A stretch of 64,000 nt of DNA, taken from Rhizobium leguminosarum bv. viciae USDA 2370 (GTDB lineage: Bacteria > Pseudomonadota > Alphaproteobacteria > Rhizobiales > Rhizobiaceae). The translations under genes were made by a program, and so were the position numbers. Where the stretch lies: assembly GCF_002008365.1 (NCBI RefSeq), contig NZ_MRDL01000051.1:744001-808000 (forward strand), in the 5' to 3' direction. Below the pieces are notes generated by a model, which saw only the letters and a list, made by a program, of their open reading frames with translations, did no database searches and was not told where the DNA came from. Position 1 is the stretch's first letter. Each line of letters begins with the position of its first letter. Of this stretch, positions 54,652-64,000 are shown piece by piece.

Positions 54652-56013
54652 TCAGGCTTTCGCCTTCTTCGCCGCCTTGATGGCGAGCGCGCGTTCGCGC
54701 AGCGGCGTCGCGCGGCCGGGCTTGATCTCCTGTCGGGCTCGGCCGAGGGCCAGCGCGTCGGCCGGCACATTGACGGTGATGACACTGCCGGAGCCGATAT
54801 AGGCGCCGTCGCCGATCGTCACCGGCGCGACCAGCGAGGAGTTGGAACCGATGAAGGCGTTTTCGCCGATCACCGTCTCGCTCTTGTTGACGCCGTCATA
54901 GTTGCAGGTGATCGTGCCGGCGCCAATATTGCTGCCGGCGCCGATGACGGCATCGCCGATGTAAGTCAGGTGGTTGACCTTGGCGCCCTCGCCCAGCCGG
55001 CCGTTCTTGACCTCGCAGAAATTGCCGACCTTCGCGCCGTTGGCGAGATCGGCACCTGGCCGCAGCCGGGCGAAGGGGCCGACGGTCGCACCTTGGCTGA
55101 CATGGGCGCCTTCGATATGCGAGAAAGCATGAATGACGGCGCCGCTGTCGATCACCGCGCCGGGACCGAAGACGACGTTCGGCTCGATCAGCGCATCCTG
55201 GCCGATGACGGTATCGTAGGACAGAACAACCGTTTCCGGCGCGATCATGGTGACGCCGGCCAGCATCATCTCGTGGCGGCGGCGCTCCTGCCAGAAACGC
55301 TCGATGACGGCGAGTTCGGCACGGGTGTTGCAGCCGGTCATCTCGATCTCGGGAGCATCGACCGCGGTGACGCGTCCGCCGAGCGAACGAGCGATCTCGA
55401 CGAGATCGGTCAGATAAAATTCACCCTTGGCATTGGCATTGCCGATACGCGCGAGAAGATCGAGCGCCTTTCTGCCGTTGATCGCCATCAGCCCGCTGTT
55501 GCACCAGGTGACGGTGCGCTCGGCATCGGTCGCGTCCTTCTCCTCGCGGATGGCGATGAGTTCGCCGTCCTTGACGAGCAGGCGGCCGTAGCCGGTCGGG
55601 CGGTCGGTGTGGAAGCCGATGACGACGACATCGCTGCCATCGGCAAGGCCCTGGCGGGCGGCTTTGAGCGGCCCGTCGGTCTGGAGCGGCACGTCGCCAT
55701 AGGTGACGAGGATATCGTCGTAACCCTTGGCGATCGCTTCGCGCGCCGCCAGCACCGCGTGGCCGGTGCCGAGGCGTTCCTTCTGCAGATAGGATTCGAT
55801 GCCGACGCCGTCGATGCTTGCCGCCTTCGCCACGTCCTCGGCGTCGCGGCCGACGACAAGGGCGACGGACGAGATGCCGGCGGAGGCGACCGCCTCGACC
55901 ACATGGGCGATCATTGGCCGTCCGGCGACCGGATGCAGCACCTTCGATTTCGAGGATTTCATCCGCGTGCTGTCACCGGCGGCAAGGATGACGGCAAGAC
56001 AAGTGCGTTCCAT
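54652..56013 (-). CDS. glmU: Bifunctional GlmU (GlcN-1-P acetyltransferase / GlcNAc-1-P uridylyltransferase)
   Basis: Makes UDP-GlcNAc from glucosamine-1-phosphate, 453 residues. The N-terminal nucleotidyltransferase has VILAAGDSTRMKSSKSKVLH and ILVTYGDVPLQTDGPLKAAR. The C-terminal left-handed beta helix shows hexapeptide repeats (VVFGPGAVIDSGAVIHAFSH, IGAGTITCNYDGVNKSETVI, GAYIGSGSVITVNVPADALA). With glmS downstream it forms a UDP-GlcNAc operon glmU-glmS. Confidence 0.96.
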   Translation of the reverse strand: MERTCLAVILAAGDSTRMKSSKSKVLHPVAGRPMIAHVVEAVASAGISSVALVVGRDAEDVAKAASIDGVGIESYLQKERLGTGHAVLAAREAIAKGYDDILVTYGDVPLQTDGPLKAARQGLADGSDVVVIGFHTDRPTGYGRLLVKDGELIAIREEKDATDAERTVTWCNSGLMAINGRKALDLLARIGNANAKGEFYLTDLVEIARSLGGRVTAVDAPEIEMTGCNTRAELAVIERFWQERRRHEMMLAGVTMIAPETVVLSYDTVIGQDALIEPNVVFGPGAVIDSGAVIHAFSHIEGAHVSQGATVGPFARLRPGADLANGAKVGNFCEVKNGRLGEGAKVNHLTYIGDAVIGAGSNIGAGTITCNYDGVNKSETVIGENAFIGSNSSLVAPVTIGDGAYIGSGSVITVNVPADALALGRARQEIKPGRATPLRERALAIKAAKKAKA

Positions 56014-56060
56014 GATTTGCTCCGCGAATCCGCGCCATGAGGCGGCTTTATCGCCTCATA

Positions 56061-56160
56061 CTGCAAAATTCCCTAAATCGGAATCGATTTAAGGATAAAT
56101 TATGCAGCCATTCAAAGTGCTGCAGCGTCCTTTGCGGCTCTCGAAAAGACGCGCGGCGCT
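56061..56160. repeat. Two-hairpin RIME-like element upstream of glmU
   Basis: First hairpin: CTGCA (56061-56065) and AATT (56067-56070) pair with AATT (56098-56101) and TGCAG (56103-56107), enclosing AAATCGGAATCGATTT. Second: AGCG with GCGTC (56124-56129) pairs with GACGC (56148-56152) and CGCT (56157-56160). It fills the gap between glmU and the GntR gene. Confidence 0.65.
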
Positions 56161-56177
56161 ATCGATAAGCAAAGCCT

Positions 56178-56963
56178 TCACAAAGGTGAAATTGCGGCCG
56201 AAATCGGCCCTGTGACGGCGTCGGAACCGCGGGCCACGAAGGCCTCGTGCACATGAACGCGGCCATCCAGGATGACGTCCTCCATCGCGCGGCGCGCGGC
56301 GGCGTTATCGCCGGAAACGATCGCATCGACGATGCGCATATGGGTGTCGGCGATATTGGCGAAGCCGTTTTCGGTTGGCGGCGTGCTTATGCGGAACATG
56401 CCGACGAGAGCCGCTTCGATGAGGCTGCCGAGCGTCCGCATGAAGGGATTGTGCGAGGCTTCGGCGATCGCCAGGTGAAAACGAAGGTCGGCGAGTGCGA
56501 GGCTGTCGGCTGTATGACCGGCCGCGGCCATCTCGAGCGCCAGCCCGCGCAGCATCTCGATATCCTCGGCATTCGCCCGCTCGGCGACGAGACCGGCGGC
56601 GAAGGGTTCGAAGGCGAGGCGAATATCGTAGAGCTGCAGCAGAAACTCCTCCGTCACGCCGTTGTCGAAGTGCCAGGCGATGATCTCGCTGTCGAACATG
56701 TTCCAGAGGTTCTTCTCGGTCACACGCGTGCCGACCCGCGCCTTGGCGACGACCATGCCCTTGGCGGCAAGCGTCTTCATCGTCTCACGCAAGACGGTGC
56801 GGGACACTTTGAAACGCTGCGCCAGTTCCGTATCGCCAGGCAGGATCGAGCCAACGGGATAGGTGCCGGCGACGATCGCCTTGCCAAGTTCGTCGACGAC
56901 CTGGGCGTGGCTCGTCCGGGTTCTGCGCCCCGTCTTGCGTGTCTCGTCCAATTTGTAGCGCAA
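56178..56963 (-). CDS. GntR family (FadR subfamily) regulator of the ytf-type operon
   Basis: A 261-residue regulator. The N-terminal winged helix is clear: QVVDELGKAIVAGTYPVGSI, then LAQRFKVSRTVLRETMKTLA and GMVVAKARVGTRVTE. The C-terminal FCD ligand-binding domain (residues about 90-245) has the helical pattern with metal-ligand histidines likely in LADLRFHLAIAEASHNPFM and NIADTHMRIVDAI. It is the last gene of the ABC operon, 16 bases after yjfF, and most likely controls it in response to the sugar or a derivative. A candidate operator lies before ytfQ. Confidence 0.88.
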   Translation of the reverse strand: MRYKLDETRKTGRRTRTSHAQVVDELGKAIVAGTYPVGSILPGDTELAQRFKVSRTVLRETMKTLAAKGMVVAKARVGTRVTEKNLWNMFDSEIIAWHFDNGVTEEFLLQLYDIRLAFEPFAAGLVAERANAEDIEMLRGLALEMAAAGHTADSLALADLRFHLAIAEASHNPFMRTLGSLIEAALVGMFRISTPPTENGFANIADTHMRIVDAIVSGDNAAARRAMEDVILDGRVHVHEAFVARGSDAVTGPISAAISPL

Positions 56964-56979
56964 GCGATCCGTCTCCCCC

Positions 56980-57948
56980 TCAGGCGTACCTCTTGTTCAG
57001 ACTGGAAACGAACAGGATGGCTTTCTGCATCAGGATGAATGCAAATAGCAGAAGGCCAATCAGGATCTTGGTCCACCAGCTCGACAGCGTACCGTCGAAG
57101 GTGATGTAGGTCTGAATGAGCCCCTGGATCAGGATACCGATCAAGGTTCCCGCCACGAATCCCGCTCCTCCGGTCAGCAGCGTCCCTCCAATGACCACCG
57201 CCGCGATGGCATCGAGTTCGACGCCGACTGCTGCAAGAGAATATCCGGCAGAGGTGTACAGCGAAAAAACGATCCCGGATAGGCCTGCAAGAAAGCCCGA
57301 CAGCGCATAGATCTGGATTGTCGTGCGTCCGACCGGCACGCCCATCAGCCGCGCCGTCTGCGTGCCGCCGCCGAGTGCATAGACGTTGGTGCCGAAGCGG
57401 GTGCGCTGGGCGATGAAGATGCCGACCGCAAAGACCAGAAGCATGATGCCGCCGATCAGCGTCAGCCGCCCGCCGCCGGGGAGACGGTAATAGAGGCTCG
57501 TCAGCGTCGAATAATATTCGTGATCGATCGGAATGCTGTCGATCGAGAGCACGAAGGCCATGCCGCGTGCCAGGAACATGCCGGCAAGCGTGACGATGAA
57601 GGCCGGCATTTCCAGATAGTGGATGATCGCGCCCATGATACCGCCAAAGGCAGTCGTGATGACGAGCACGATCGCAAAGGCGAGCAGCGGATGGATCGCG
57701 GTTTTCTGCAGGATCACCGCGAGCAACACGCCGGTAAAGGCAATGACCGAGCCGATCGACAGATCGATGCCGCCCGAAATGATGACGAAGGTCATGCCGA
57801 CGGCGGCGATGCCGAGAAAGGCGTTGTCGGTCAAAAGATTGCCGATGACGCGCGTCGACAGAATGTTCGGATATTGCAGCGCGCATCCAGCATAGGCGAG
57901 CACGAAGATGACGATGGTCGCAAGCAGCGGCAGGTATTTGGAGTTCAT
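56980..57948 (-). CDS. yjfF: Sugar ABC transporter permease YjfF
   Basis: A 322-residue inner-membrane permease of the ribose/galactofuranose class with about 9-10 membrane segments. Segments: GMTFVIISGGIDLSIGSVIA, the conserved loop GYSLAAVGVELDAIAAVVIG and GTLLTGGAGFVAGTLIGILI. It pairs with YtfT to form the membrane channel. Start ATG overlaps the ytfT stop by four bases, so the permeases are translationally coupled. Confidence 0.9.
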   Translation of the reverse strand: MNSKYLPLLATIVIFVLAYAGCALQYPNILSTRVIGNLLTDNAFLGIAAVGMTFVIISGGIDLSIGSVIAFTGVLLAVILQKTAIHPLLAFAIVLVITTAFGGIMGAIIHYLEMPAFIVTLAGMFLARGMAFVLSIDSIPIDHEYYSTLTSLYYRLPGGGRLTLIGGIMLLVFAVGIFIAQRTRFGTNVYALGGGTQTARLMGVPVGRTTIQIYALSGFLAGLSGIVFSLYTSAGYSLAAVGVELDAIAAVVIGGTLLTGGAGFVAGTLIGILIQGLIQTYITFDGTLSSWWTKILIGLLLFAFILMQKAILFVSSLNKRYA

Positions 57949-58954
57949 TTCGGCTGCTCCCTTCCGCCCTGCCGGCGGCTGGCGAAGATGGCGAGCGATT
58001 GCACCGCAGGCGACTGGATGACGAGGATGACGATAATGATGACGGCCTTGATGATCAGGTTGAATTCAGGCGGGAAGCCGGCGGACAGGATGCCGGTATT
58101 CACCGCCTGGATGATCATCGCGCCGATCAGCGATCCGAGAATGCTGAAGCGACCGCCGAGCAGCGAATTGCCGCCGACGACGACGGCCAGGATCGCGTCG
58201 AGTTCCAGCCATAGGCCGGCATTGTTGGCATCCGCGCCCTTGATGTCGGCTGCGACGATGATGCCCGCAATCGAGGCACAGATCCCGCTCAGCATATAGA
58301 CCGCCATCAGCAGCACCGGCGTTTGAATGCCGGAGAGCGTGCTGGCGCGGCGATTGATGCCAACGGCCTCGATCAGCATGCCGAGCGCCGTGCGGCGGAC
58401 AAGCAGGATGACGAGCAGGCCGACGAGAAGCCAGATGACGACAGGCATCGGTAGAAGCAGCAGCGAACCGCTGCCGAAGAAGGTCAGCCCGTCATCGTTG
58501 AAGGTCAGGATGGCGCCTTCGGTGATCAGCTGGGCGATGCCGCGGCCGGCCACCATTAGCACCAGCGTGGCGATGATCGGCTGGATATTGAGGACTGCCA
58601 CCAGGAACCCGTTCCAGACGCCGCAGGCAAGCCCAATCGCAAGTGTCAGGATAATGGTGTAGGCAACTGAATTTCCTGAAACAATCGACGATGCGGCGAC
58701 GGCGCCGCAGATCGCGATGACCGCACCGACGGACAGGTCGATGCCCTTGGTGGCAATGACCAGCGTCATGCCGATCGCCAGCAGCGCCACCGGCGCGCCG
58801 CGGTTCAGCACATCGATCAGGCTGCCATAGAGCCGGCCATTCTGAACAACGACATTAAAAAACTGCGGTGACGTGATGAAATTCAACAAAAGAATGACAA
58901 CGAGCGCAATCAATTGCGGCGCCAGGCGATATGCCAGCGCTTTCACGGAGGACC

Positions 58955-58958
<4 letters not shown>
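57945..58958 (-). CDS. ytfT: Sugar ABC transporter permease YtfT
   Basis: A 337-residue permease of the same class. Segments: AIGMTLVIATKGIDLSVGAV, AGIIVAADIKGADANNAGLW, and the EAA-like LELDAILAVVVGGNSLLGGR. It overlaps ytfR (ATGA, 58955-58958) and yjfF at both ends, in one operon. Confidence 0.9.
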
Positions 58959-60478
<1,520 letters not shown>

Positions 60479-60556
60479 AAGGGTCTGTTTTCCTGATATT
60501 GACGGCAAAAGCCGCGCCGCGGCCGGACATGACGTCCCAAGGCGGCAAAGGCAGTT

Positions 60557-60585
60557 CCGCACCGGTCCATGACGGGCCGGTGCGG
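60557..60585. repeat. Perfect 9-bp hairpin between ytfQ and ytfR
   Basis: CCGCACCGG (60557-60565) pairs with CCGGTGCGG (60577-60585) with an 11-base loop. It is the promoter-distal hairpin of the three in this gap. Confidence 0.7.
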
Positions 60586-60587
60586 TT

Positions 60588-60694
60588 CTACAGCGCCGCC
60601 TGTGTCTTTCGAGACGCATAAGGACGCTGTAGCGCTTTGAATTGCTGCATGATTTTATCCCGAAATCGAGTTCCGATTTAAGGAATTATGCAGC
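60588..60694. repeat. Inverted copy of the two-hairpin RIME-like element between ytfQ and ytfR
   Basis: CTACAGCG (60588-60595) pairs with CGCTGTAG (60625-60632), with inner GTCT and AGAC (60604-60607, 60612-60615). GCTGCAT (60644-60650) pairs with ATGCAGC (60688-60694). Same layout as at 20139-20243, reversed. It starts 14 bases after the ytfQ stop codon. Confidence 0.7.
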
Positions 60695-60708
60695 GGTGTC
60701 ACATCAGA

Positions 60709-61671
60709 TCAGTAGCCCTGACCCTTCTTCTCTTCGTAGACCTTCATCGGTTCGTCGGCAGGCGTGTAGAGCTTCGACTCAGTCTGGATCCACTTGGCCG
60801 GAGCCTTCTTGTCCTTCAGATAGGCTTCGAGCGCATCGAAGGCCGGACCTGCCATATTCGGTGTCAGCTCGACCGTGGCATTGGCCTCGCCTTCGGACAT
60901 CGCCTTGAAGATATCGGGCACGGCGTCGATGGAGACGACGAGGATATCCTTGCCGGGCTTCAGGCCGGCTTCCTTGATCGCCTGGATGGCGCCGACGGCC
61001 ATGTCGTCGTTATGGGCGTAGAGAGCGCAGATATCCTTGCCGCCATTCTCGGCCTTCAGGAAGCTTTCCATGACTTCCTTGCCCTTGGTGCGGGTGAAGT
61101 CACCGGTCTGGCTGCGAACGATCTTGAGGTTGTCGTGGCCGGCAAGCGCCTCTTCGAAGCCCTTCTTGCGGGCGATGGCCGGCGACGAGCCGGTGGTGCC
61201 CTGAAGTTCGACGACATTGCACTTCTTGTCGCCGACGGTCTTGACCAAGAAGTCGCCTGCGACTTTGCCTTCATGGACCAGGTCTGACGTCACCGCCGTC
61301 AGGTAGAGATCGTCGGGAGCCTTGATGGTACGGTCGAGAAGGATGACCGGAATCTTGGCTTCCTTGGCTTCCTTGAGAACGTCGTCCCAGCCGGTTTCGA
61401 CGACCGGAGCAATGAGAATGGCATCGACGCCCTGAGCAATGAAGGAGCGCAAAGCCTTGATCTGGTTTTCCTGCTTCTGCTGCGCATCGGCAAACTTCAG
61501 ATCGATGCCGCGCTTCTTGGCCTGCTCCTTGGTCACAGTCGTTTCAGCCGCACGCCAGCCCGATTCCGAGCCGATCTGCGAGAAGCCGACAGTGAGGCCG
61601 GCGGCCGAAGCAGAACCGAACATGCAGGCAGCCAGAATCGTGGCACTCAAAAGTGCAGTCTTCAATTTCAT
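60709..61671 (-). CDS. ytfQ: Periplasmic galactofuranose-type binding protein YtfQ
   Basis: A 320-residue periplasmic binding protein with a signal peptide (MKLKTALLSATILAACMFGS, then ASA|A). Sequence blocks agree closely with E. coli YtfQ as I recall it: TVGFSQIGSESGWRAAETTV, QQKQENQIKALRSFIAQGVD, CNVVELQGTTGSSPAIARKK, YAHNDDMAVGAIQAIKEAGL and NATVELTPNMAGPAFDALEA. E. coli YtfQ binds galactofuranose; the same ligand is likely but not proven. GGGAGGAAATC before ATG 61671 is a strong ribosome binding site. First gene of the operon ytfQ-ytfR-ytfT-yjfF-gntR. Confidence 0.92.
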   Translation of the reverse strand: MKLKTALLSATILAACMFGSASAAGLTVGFSQIGSESGWRAAETTVTKEQAKKRGIDLKFADAQQKQENQIKALRSFIAQGVDAILIAPVVETGWDDVLKEAKEAKIPVILLDRTIKAPDDLYLTAVTSDLVHEGKVAGDFLVKTVGDKKCNVVELQGTTGSSPAIARKKGFEEALAGHDNLKIVRSQTGDFTRTKGKEVMESFLKAENGGKDICALYAHNDDMAVGAIQAIKEAGLKPGKDILVVSIDAVPDIFKAMSEGEANATVELTPNMAGPAFDALEAYLKDKKAPAKWIQTESKLYTPADEPMKVYEEKKGQGY

Positions 61672-61720
61672 GATTTCCTCCCAATGCCGCATCTCGCGGC
61701 ACAGGGTCAAAAAATCATAT

Positions 61721-61729
61721 AGTATTACT
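61721..61729. promoter_or_regulatory. Candidate GntR operator upstream of ytfQ
   Basis: AGTATTACT is symmetric around its central base and lies in an AT-rich patch 50 bases before ytfQ. GntR/FadR operators are commonly short palindromes of this kind. A small hairpin TGCCGC/GCGGCA (61685-61701) lies between it and the start codon. Confidence 0.35.
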
Positions 61730-61762
61730 TTTGTAAATCGGAATCTTGGGATGCATTGCAGC

Positions 61763-61790
61763 AAAAAAAAGAGCGCCCACAGGGGCGCTC
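61763..61790 (-). terminator. Rho-independent terminator of the BMP-family gene
   Basis: GAGCGCCC (61771-61778) pairs with GGGCGCTC (61783-61790) around ACAG; on the minus strand eight T follow (61770-61763). Confidence 0.88.
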
Positions 61791-61817
61791 TTCGCATCTG
61801 CGAGACAGCTTGCGGGA

Positions 61818-62894
61818 TTATTTGCCCGGCAGCTTGTCGTCGACGCCTTCGATGTAGAAGTTCATGCCGAGCAAAGTGCCGTCATCGGCCTTCTCGCCGG
61901 CCTTCAGCCAGGGCGTGCCGTCCTGCTTGTTGATCGGGCCGGTAAAGGGATGCAGCTCGCCTGATTTGATCTTGGCTTCGGTTTCCGAGGCGAGTTTCTT
62001 CACATCGTCGGGCATGTTGGTATAAGGCGCCATCGTCAAGATGCCGTCCTTCAGGCCGTCCCAGCTCTGCTCGGACTTCCAGGTGCCGTCGAGAAGCGCC
62101 TTGACGCGCTTGGAGTAGTAATTGCCCCAGGTGTCGATGATCGCAGTCAACTGGACGTTCGGGCCGGCCTTGATCATGTCCGAAGCTTGGCCGAATGCCT
62201 TGACGCCGCGTTGTTCGGCGACCTGCATCGGAGCCGTGGTGTCGGTGTGCTGGGCGAGGATATCGACGCCCTGGTCGATCAGCGCCTTGGCGGCGTCAGC
62301 TTCCTTGCCCGGATCGAACCAGGTATTGACCCAGATGACCTTCATCTTGAAGTTCGGGTTGACCGACTTGGCACCGGCTTCGAAGGCATTGATGCCCATC
62401 ACCACCTCAGGGATCGGGAAGGTGGCGATATAGCCTGCCGTACCGGTTTTCGAGAGCTTGCCGGCGATGATGCCGCTGATATAGCGACCTTCATAGAAGC
62501 GCGAATTGTAAGTCGCGACGTTGTCGGCGGCCTTGAAGCCGGTCGCATGCTCGAACTTCACCTTCGGGAACTTCTTGGCGACGGCAACGGTGGCGTCCAT
62601 GTAGCCGAAAGACGTGGTGAAGATCAGCGAGCAGCCGGAGCGGGCCATGCGCTCAATGGCGCGTTCAGCATCCGGGCCTTCCGGGACGCTTTCGAGGTAG
62701 GGCGTCTCGATCTTGTCACCGAATTCCTTCTCGACCTGGAGGCGGCCGTTCTCATGGGCCTGCGTCCAGCCGCCGTCGGTGCGGGTGCCGACATAGACGA
62801 AGCAGACCTTGGTCTTGTCGGCGGCCTCGGCGGCCGAGCCGATGCTCAGGACGAGGGCAGCGGTTGCTGCGAGAGCAAGTGCTAGTTTTTTCAT
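61818..62894 (-). CDS. BMP family ABC transporter substrate-binding protein
   Basis: A 358-residue periplasmic protein of the basic membrane protein (BmpA/Med) family, whose studied members bind purine nucleosides. The signal peptide is MKKLALALAATAALVLSIGS ending AEA|A; there is no lipobox Cys. Family segments: TKVCFVYVGTRTDGGWTQAH, TTSFGYMDATVAVAKKFPKV, FYEGRYISGIIAGKLSKTGT, NTWFDPGKEADAAKALIDQG. AGGGAT upstream of ATG 62894 fits. It follows its permease genes after 49 bases and ends at a strong terminator. Confidence 0.9.
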   Translation of the reverse strand: MKKLALALAATAALVLSIGSAAEAADKTKVCFVYVGTRTDGGWTQAHENGRLQVEKEFGDKIETPYLESVPEGPDAERAIERMARSGCSLIFTTSFGYMDATVAVAKKFPKVKFEHATGFKAADNVATYNSRFYEGRYISGIIAGKLSKTGTAGYIATFPIPEVVMGINAFEAGAKSVNPNFKMKVIWVNTWFDPGKEADAAKALIDQGVDILAQHTDTTAPMQVAEQRGVKAFGQASDMIKAGPNVQLTAIIDTWGNYYSKRVKALLDGTWKSEQSWDGLKDGILTMAPYTNMPDDVKKLASETEAKIKSGELHPFTGPINKQDGTPWLKAGEKADDGTLLGMNFYIEGVDDKLPGK

Positions 62895-62943
62895 TTTGAT
62901 CCCTGTTGGTTGGAAGTTTCGAAACCCGTCTTTTTGTTGTTGC

Positions 62944-63864
62944 TCACCGGTCGGGCACAAAGGCCTTGCCGAGCGATGCCGGCGTATTGATCAACGTCGT
63001 GCGTCGATTATGCGAGATGATGATGAGGACCACAACCGTCGCCGCGTAGGGCAGCATCGATAGGAACTGCGAGGGAATGCCGATACCGAAGGCTTGCGCA
63101 TGCAACTGAAGGATCGTCACCGCGCCGAAGAGATAACCACCAGCCAGCAGACGCCACGGCCGCCAGGAGGCGAAGACCACAAGCGCGAGTGCGATCCAGC
63201 CGCGCCCGCCCGACATGTTCTCGGTCCATTGCGGCGTATAGATCAGCGATAGCTGCGCGCCGGCAAGGCCCGAGCAGGCGCCGCCGAACATCACGGCGAG
63301 GTAGCGCATGCGGATGACATTGATGCCGAGCGCATGTGCGGAGGCGTGATTATCGCCGATGGCGCGGATCTTCAGGCCGGTGCGGCTCCTGAACAGGAAC
63401 CAGTTGACGGCGATGACGAGCAGGATCGACAGGTAGAAGATCAGATCCTGCTTGAAGAGGACCGTCCCGATATAGGGAATGGCTGAAAGTACCGGGATTT
63501 CGATCGGCAGCAGCCGGATGCCGGGGGCGCCGACGAAGGCTTCGCCGAGCATGCCGGAAGCGCCGAGACCGAGGATCGTCAGCGCAAGGCCTGTTGCCAC
63601 CTGATTGGCGACGAGCGTCAACGTCAGGAAGGCGAAGAGCCAGGAAAACAGCGCACCGCTGACGATGCCCCCGACAATGCCGATATAGGCCGAACCGGTG
63701 AGCTGTGCCGCAGCAAAGGCGCCGACCGCACCCATGATCATCATGCCTTCGACACCGAGATTGAGAACGCCGGAGCGCTCGGTCACCAGTTCACCGAGTG
63801 CTGCGATGACGAGCGGTGTGGAGGCGGTGATGACTGTCAGCAGAATGGCTTCGAAGATGCTCAT
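62944..63864 (-). CDS. ABC transporter permease (BMP/nucleoside type)
   Basis: A 306-residue inner-membrane permease with about 8-9 membrane segments. The family block GELVTERSGVLNLGVEGMMI at residues about 27-46 and IRAIGDNHASAHALGINVIR in the middle are typical of the nucleoside-type permease pair. Its start overlaps the stop codon of the preceding permease by four bases. It serves the BMP protein encoded downstream. Confidence 0.9.
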   Translation of the reverse strand: MSIFEAILLTVITASTPLVIAALGELVTERSGVLNLGVEGMMIMGAVGAFAAAQLTGSAYIGIVGGIVSGALFSWLFAFLTLTLVANQVATGLALTILGLGASGMLGEAFVGAPGIRLLPIEIPVLSAIPYIGTVLFKQDLIFYLSILLVIAVNWFLFRSRTGLKIRAIGDNHASAHALGINVIRMRYLAVMFGGACSGLAGAQLSLIYTPQWTENMSGGRGWIALALVVFASWRPWRLLAGGYLFGAVTILQLHAQAFGIGIPSQFLSMLPYAATVVVLIIISHNRRTTLINTPASLGKAFVPDR

Positions 63865-64000
63865 GCCGCCCTGCCCCTTAGCCGCGACCAGACAATGCGG
63901 ATTTTGTAATAGATCAGCGTATCACAGGAGAGCACGAAGAAGAGCAGCAGCCCCTGGAAGACGCGGGTGACCTTGTCGGAAACGCCGAGCGAAAGCTGTG
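63861..64000 (-). CDS. ABC transporter permease, C-terminal fragment (runs off the window)
   Basis: The last 45 or so codons of the first permease of the BMP-type importer. The visible end reads LGVSDKVTRVFQGLLLFFVL, then SCDTLIYYKIRIVWSRLRGR and AA before TGA at 63861-63863. The stop overlaps the next permease start by ATGA. The rest, and probably the ATPase gene, lie to the right of the window. Confidence 0.8.
   Translation of the reverse strand, partial: QLSLGVSDKVTRVFQGLLLFFVLSCDTLIYYKIRIVWSRLRGRAA

Noticed and set aside
60479..60619. N-terminal extension of YtfR by 47 residues
   Set aside because: It reads through intergenic hairpins and precedes the normal family start.

Overview
The window reads as ordinary chromosome of an alphaproteobacterium in the order Rhizobiales, most likely the Rhizobium leguminosarum/etli group. 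Support comes from the gene content (glnB-glnA behind a sigma-54 promoter, an invasion-associated-locus-B protein, a PpiA/PpiB pair beside queA-tgt), a LexA box of the alphaproteobacterial form GTTC-N7-GTTC, GC-rich codon use, and many copies of palindromic intergenic elements resembling the rhizobial RIME family. I see no rRNA, tRNA, CRISPR array, prophage or insertion sequence.

Left part (1-20 kb) is the more accessory half. It opens with the 3' part of an ATPase/TPR protein of the cyclase-associated type, then a thioredoxin-fold protein, two small exported or glycine-rich proteins, and a winged-helix/TPR regulator divergent from plsY. Next come a ureohydrolase, an MFS exporter, a MarR regulator overlapping a GNAT acetyltransferase, and a two-domain M16 peptidase. 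Two palindromic repeats follow, and the 3' end of a broken metallophosphoesterase gene runs into one of them. A GH13 glycosidase gene carries a one-base frameshift. Divergent from it is a putative secreted glycosidase with a C-terminal RTX calcium-binding domain.

Middle part (20-42 kb) is housekeeping: an HxlR regulator and a stand-alone fabF, then the minus-strand run coaD-ppiA-ppiB-queA-tgt and gyrA, with three very small membrane-protein genes between coaD and gyrA. The ssb and uvrA genes are divergent and share one SOS box. After a DUF72 protein, a DUF808 membrane protein and the NAD(P)HX repair enzyme comes the glnB-glnA nitrogen operon, followed by hspQ and an ialB-like gene.

Right part (42-64 kb) holds an orphan oligopeptide-type binding protein, a FrnE-like thiol oxidoreductase, OsmC, the repair genes sdhE-mfd and divergent recG, glmU-glmS for UDP-GlcNAc, and two ABC importers on the minus strand. 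One matches the galactofuranose system YtfQ-YtfR-YtfT-YjfF, with its own GntR/FadR regulator as the last gene. The other is a BMP-type (nucleoside) importer that runs off the right edge.

The points most worth a second look are the RTX glycosidase, the repeats that overlap or closely follow stop codons (including a cluster of hairpins between ytfQ and ytfR), the loss of two of three zinc cysteines in Tgt, a Cys in place of a metal-binding His in the ureohydrolase, the trio of tiny membrane proteins, and several candidate operators. I found no convincing wholly new multi-gene system.
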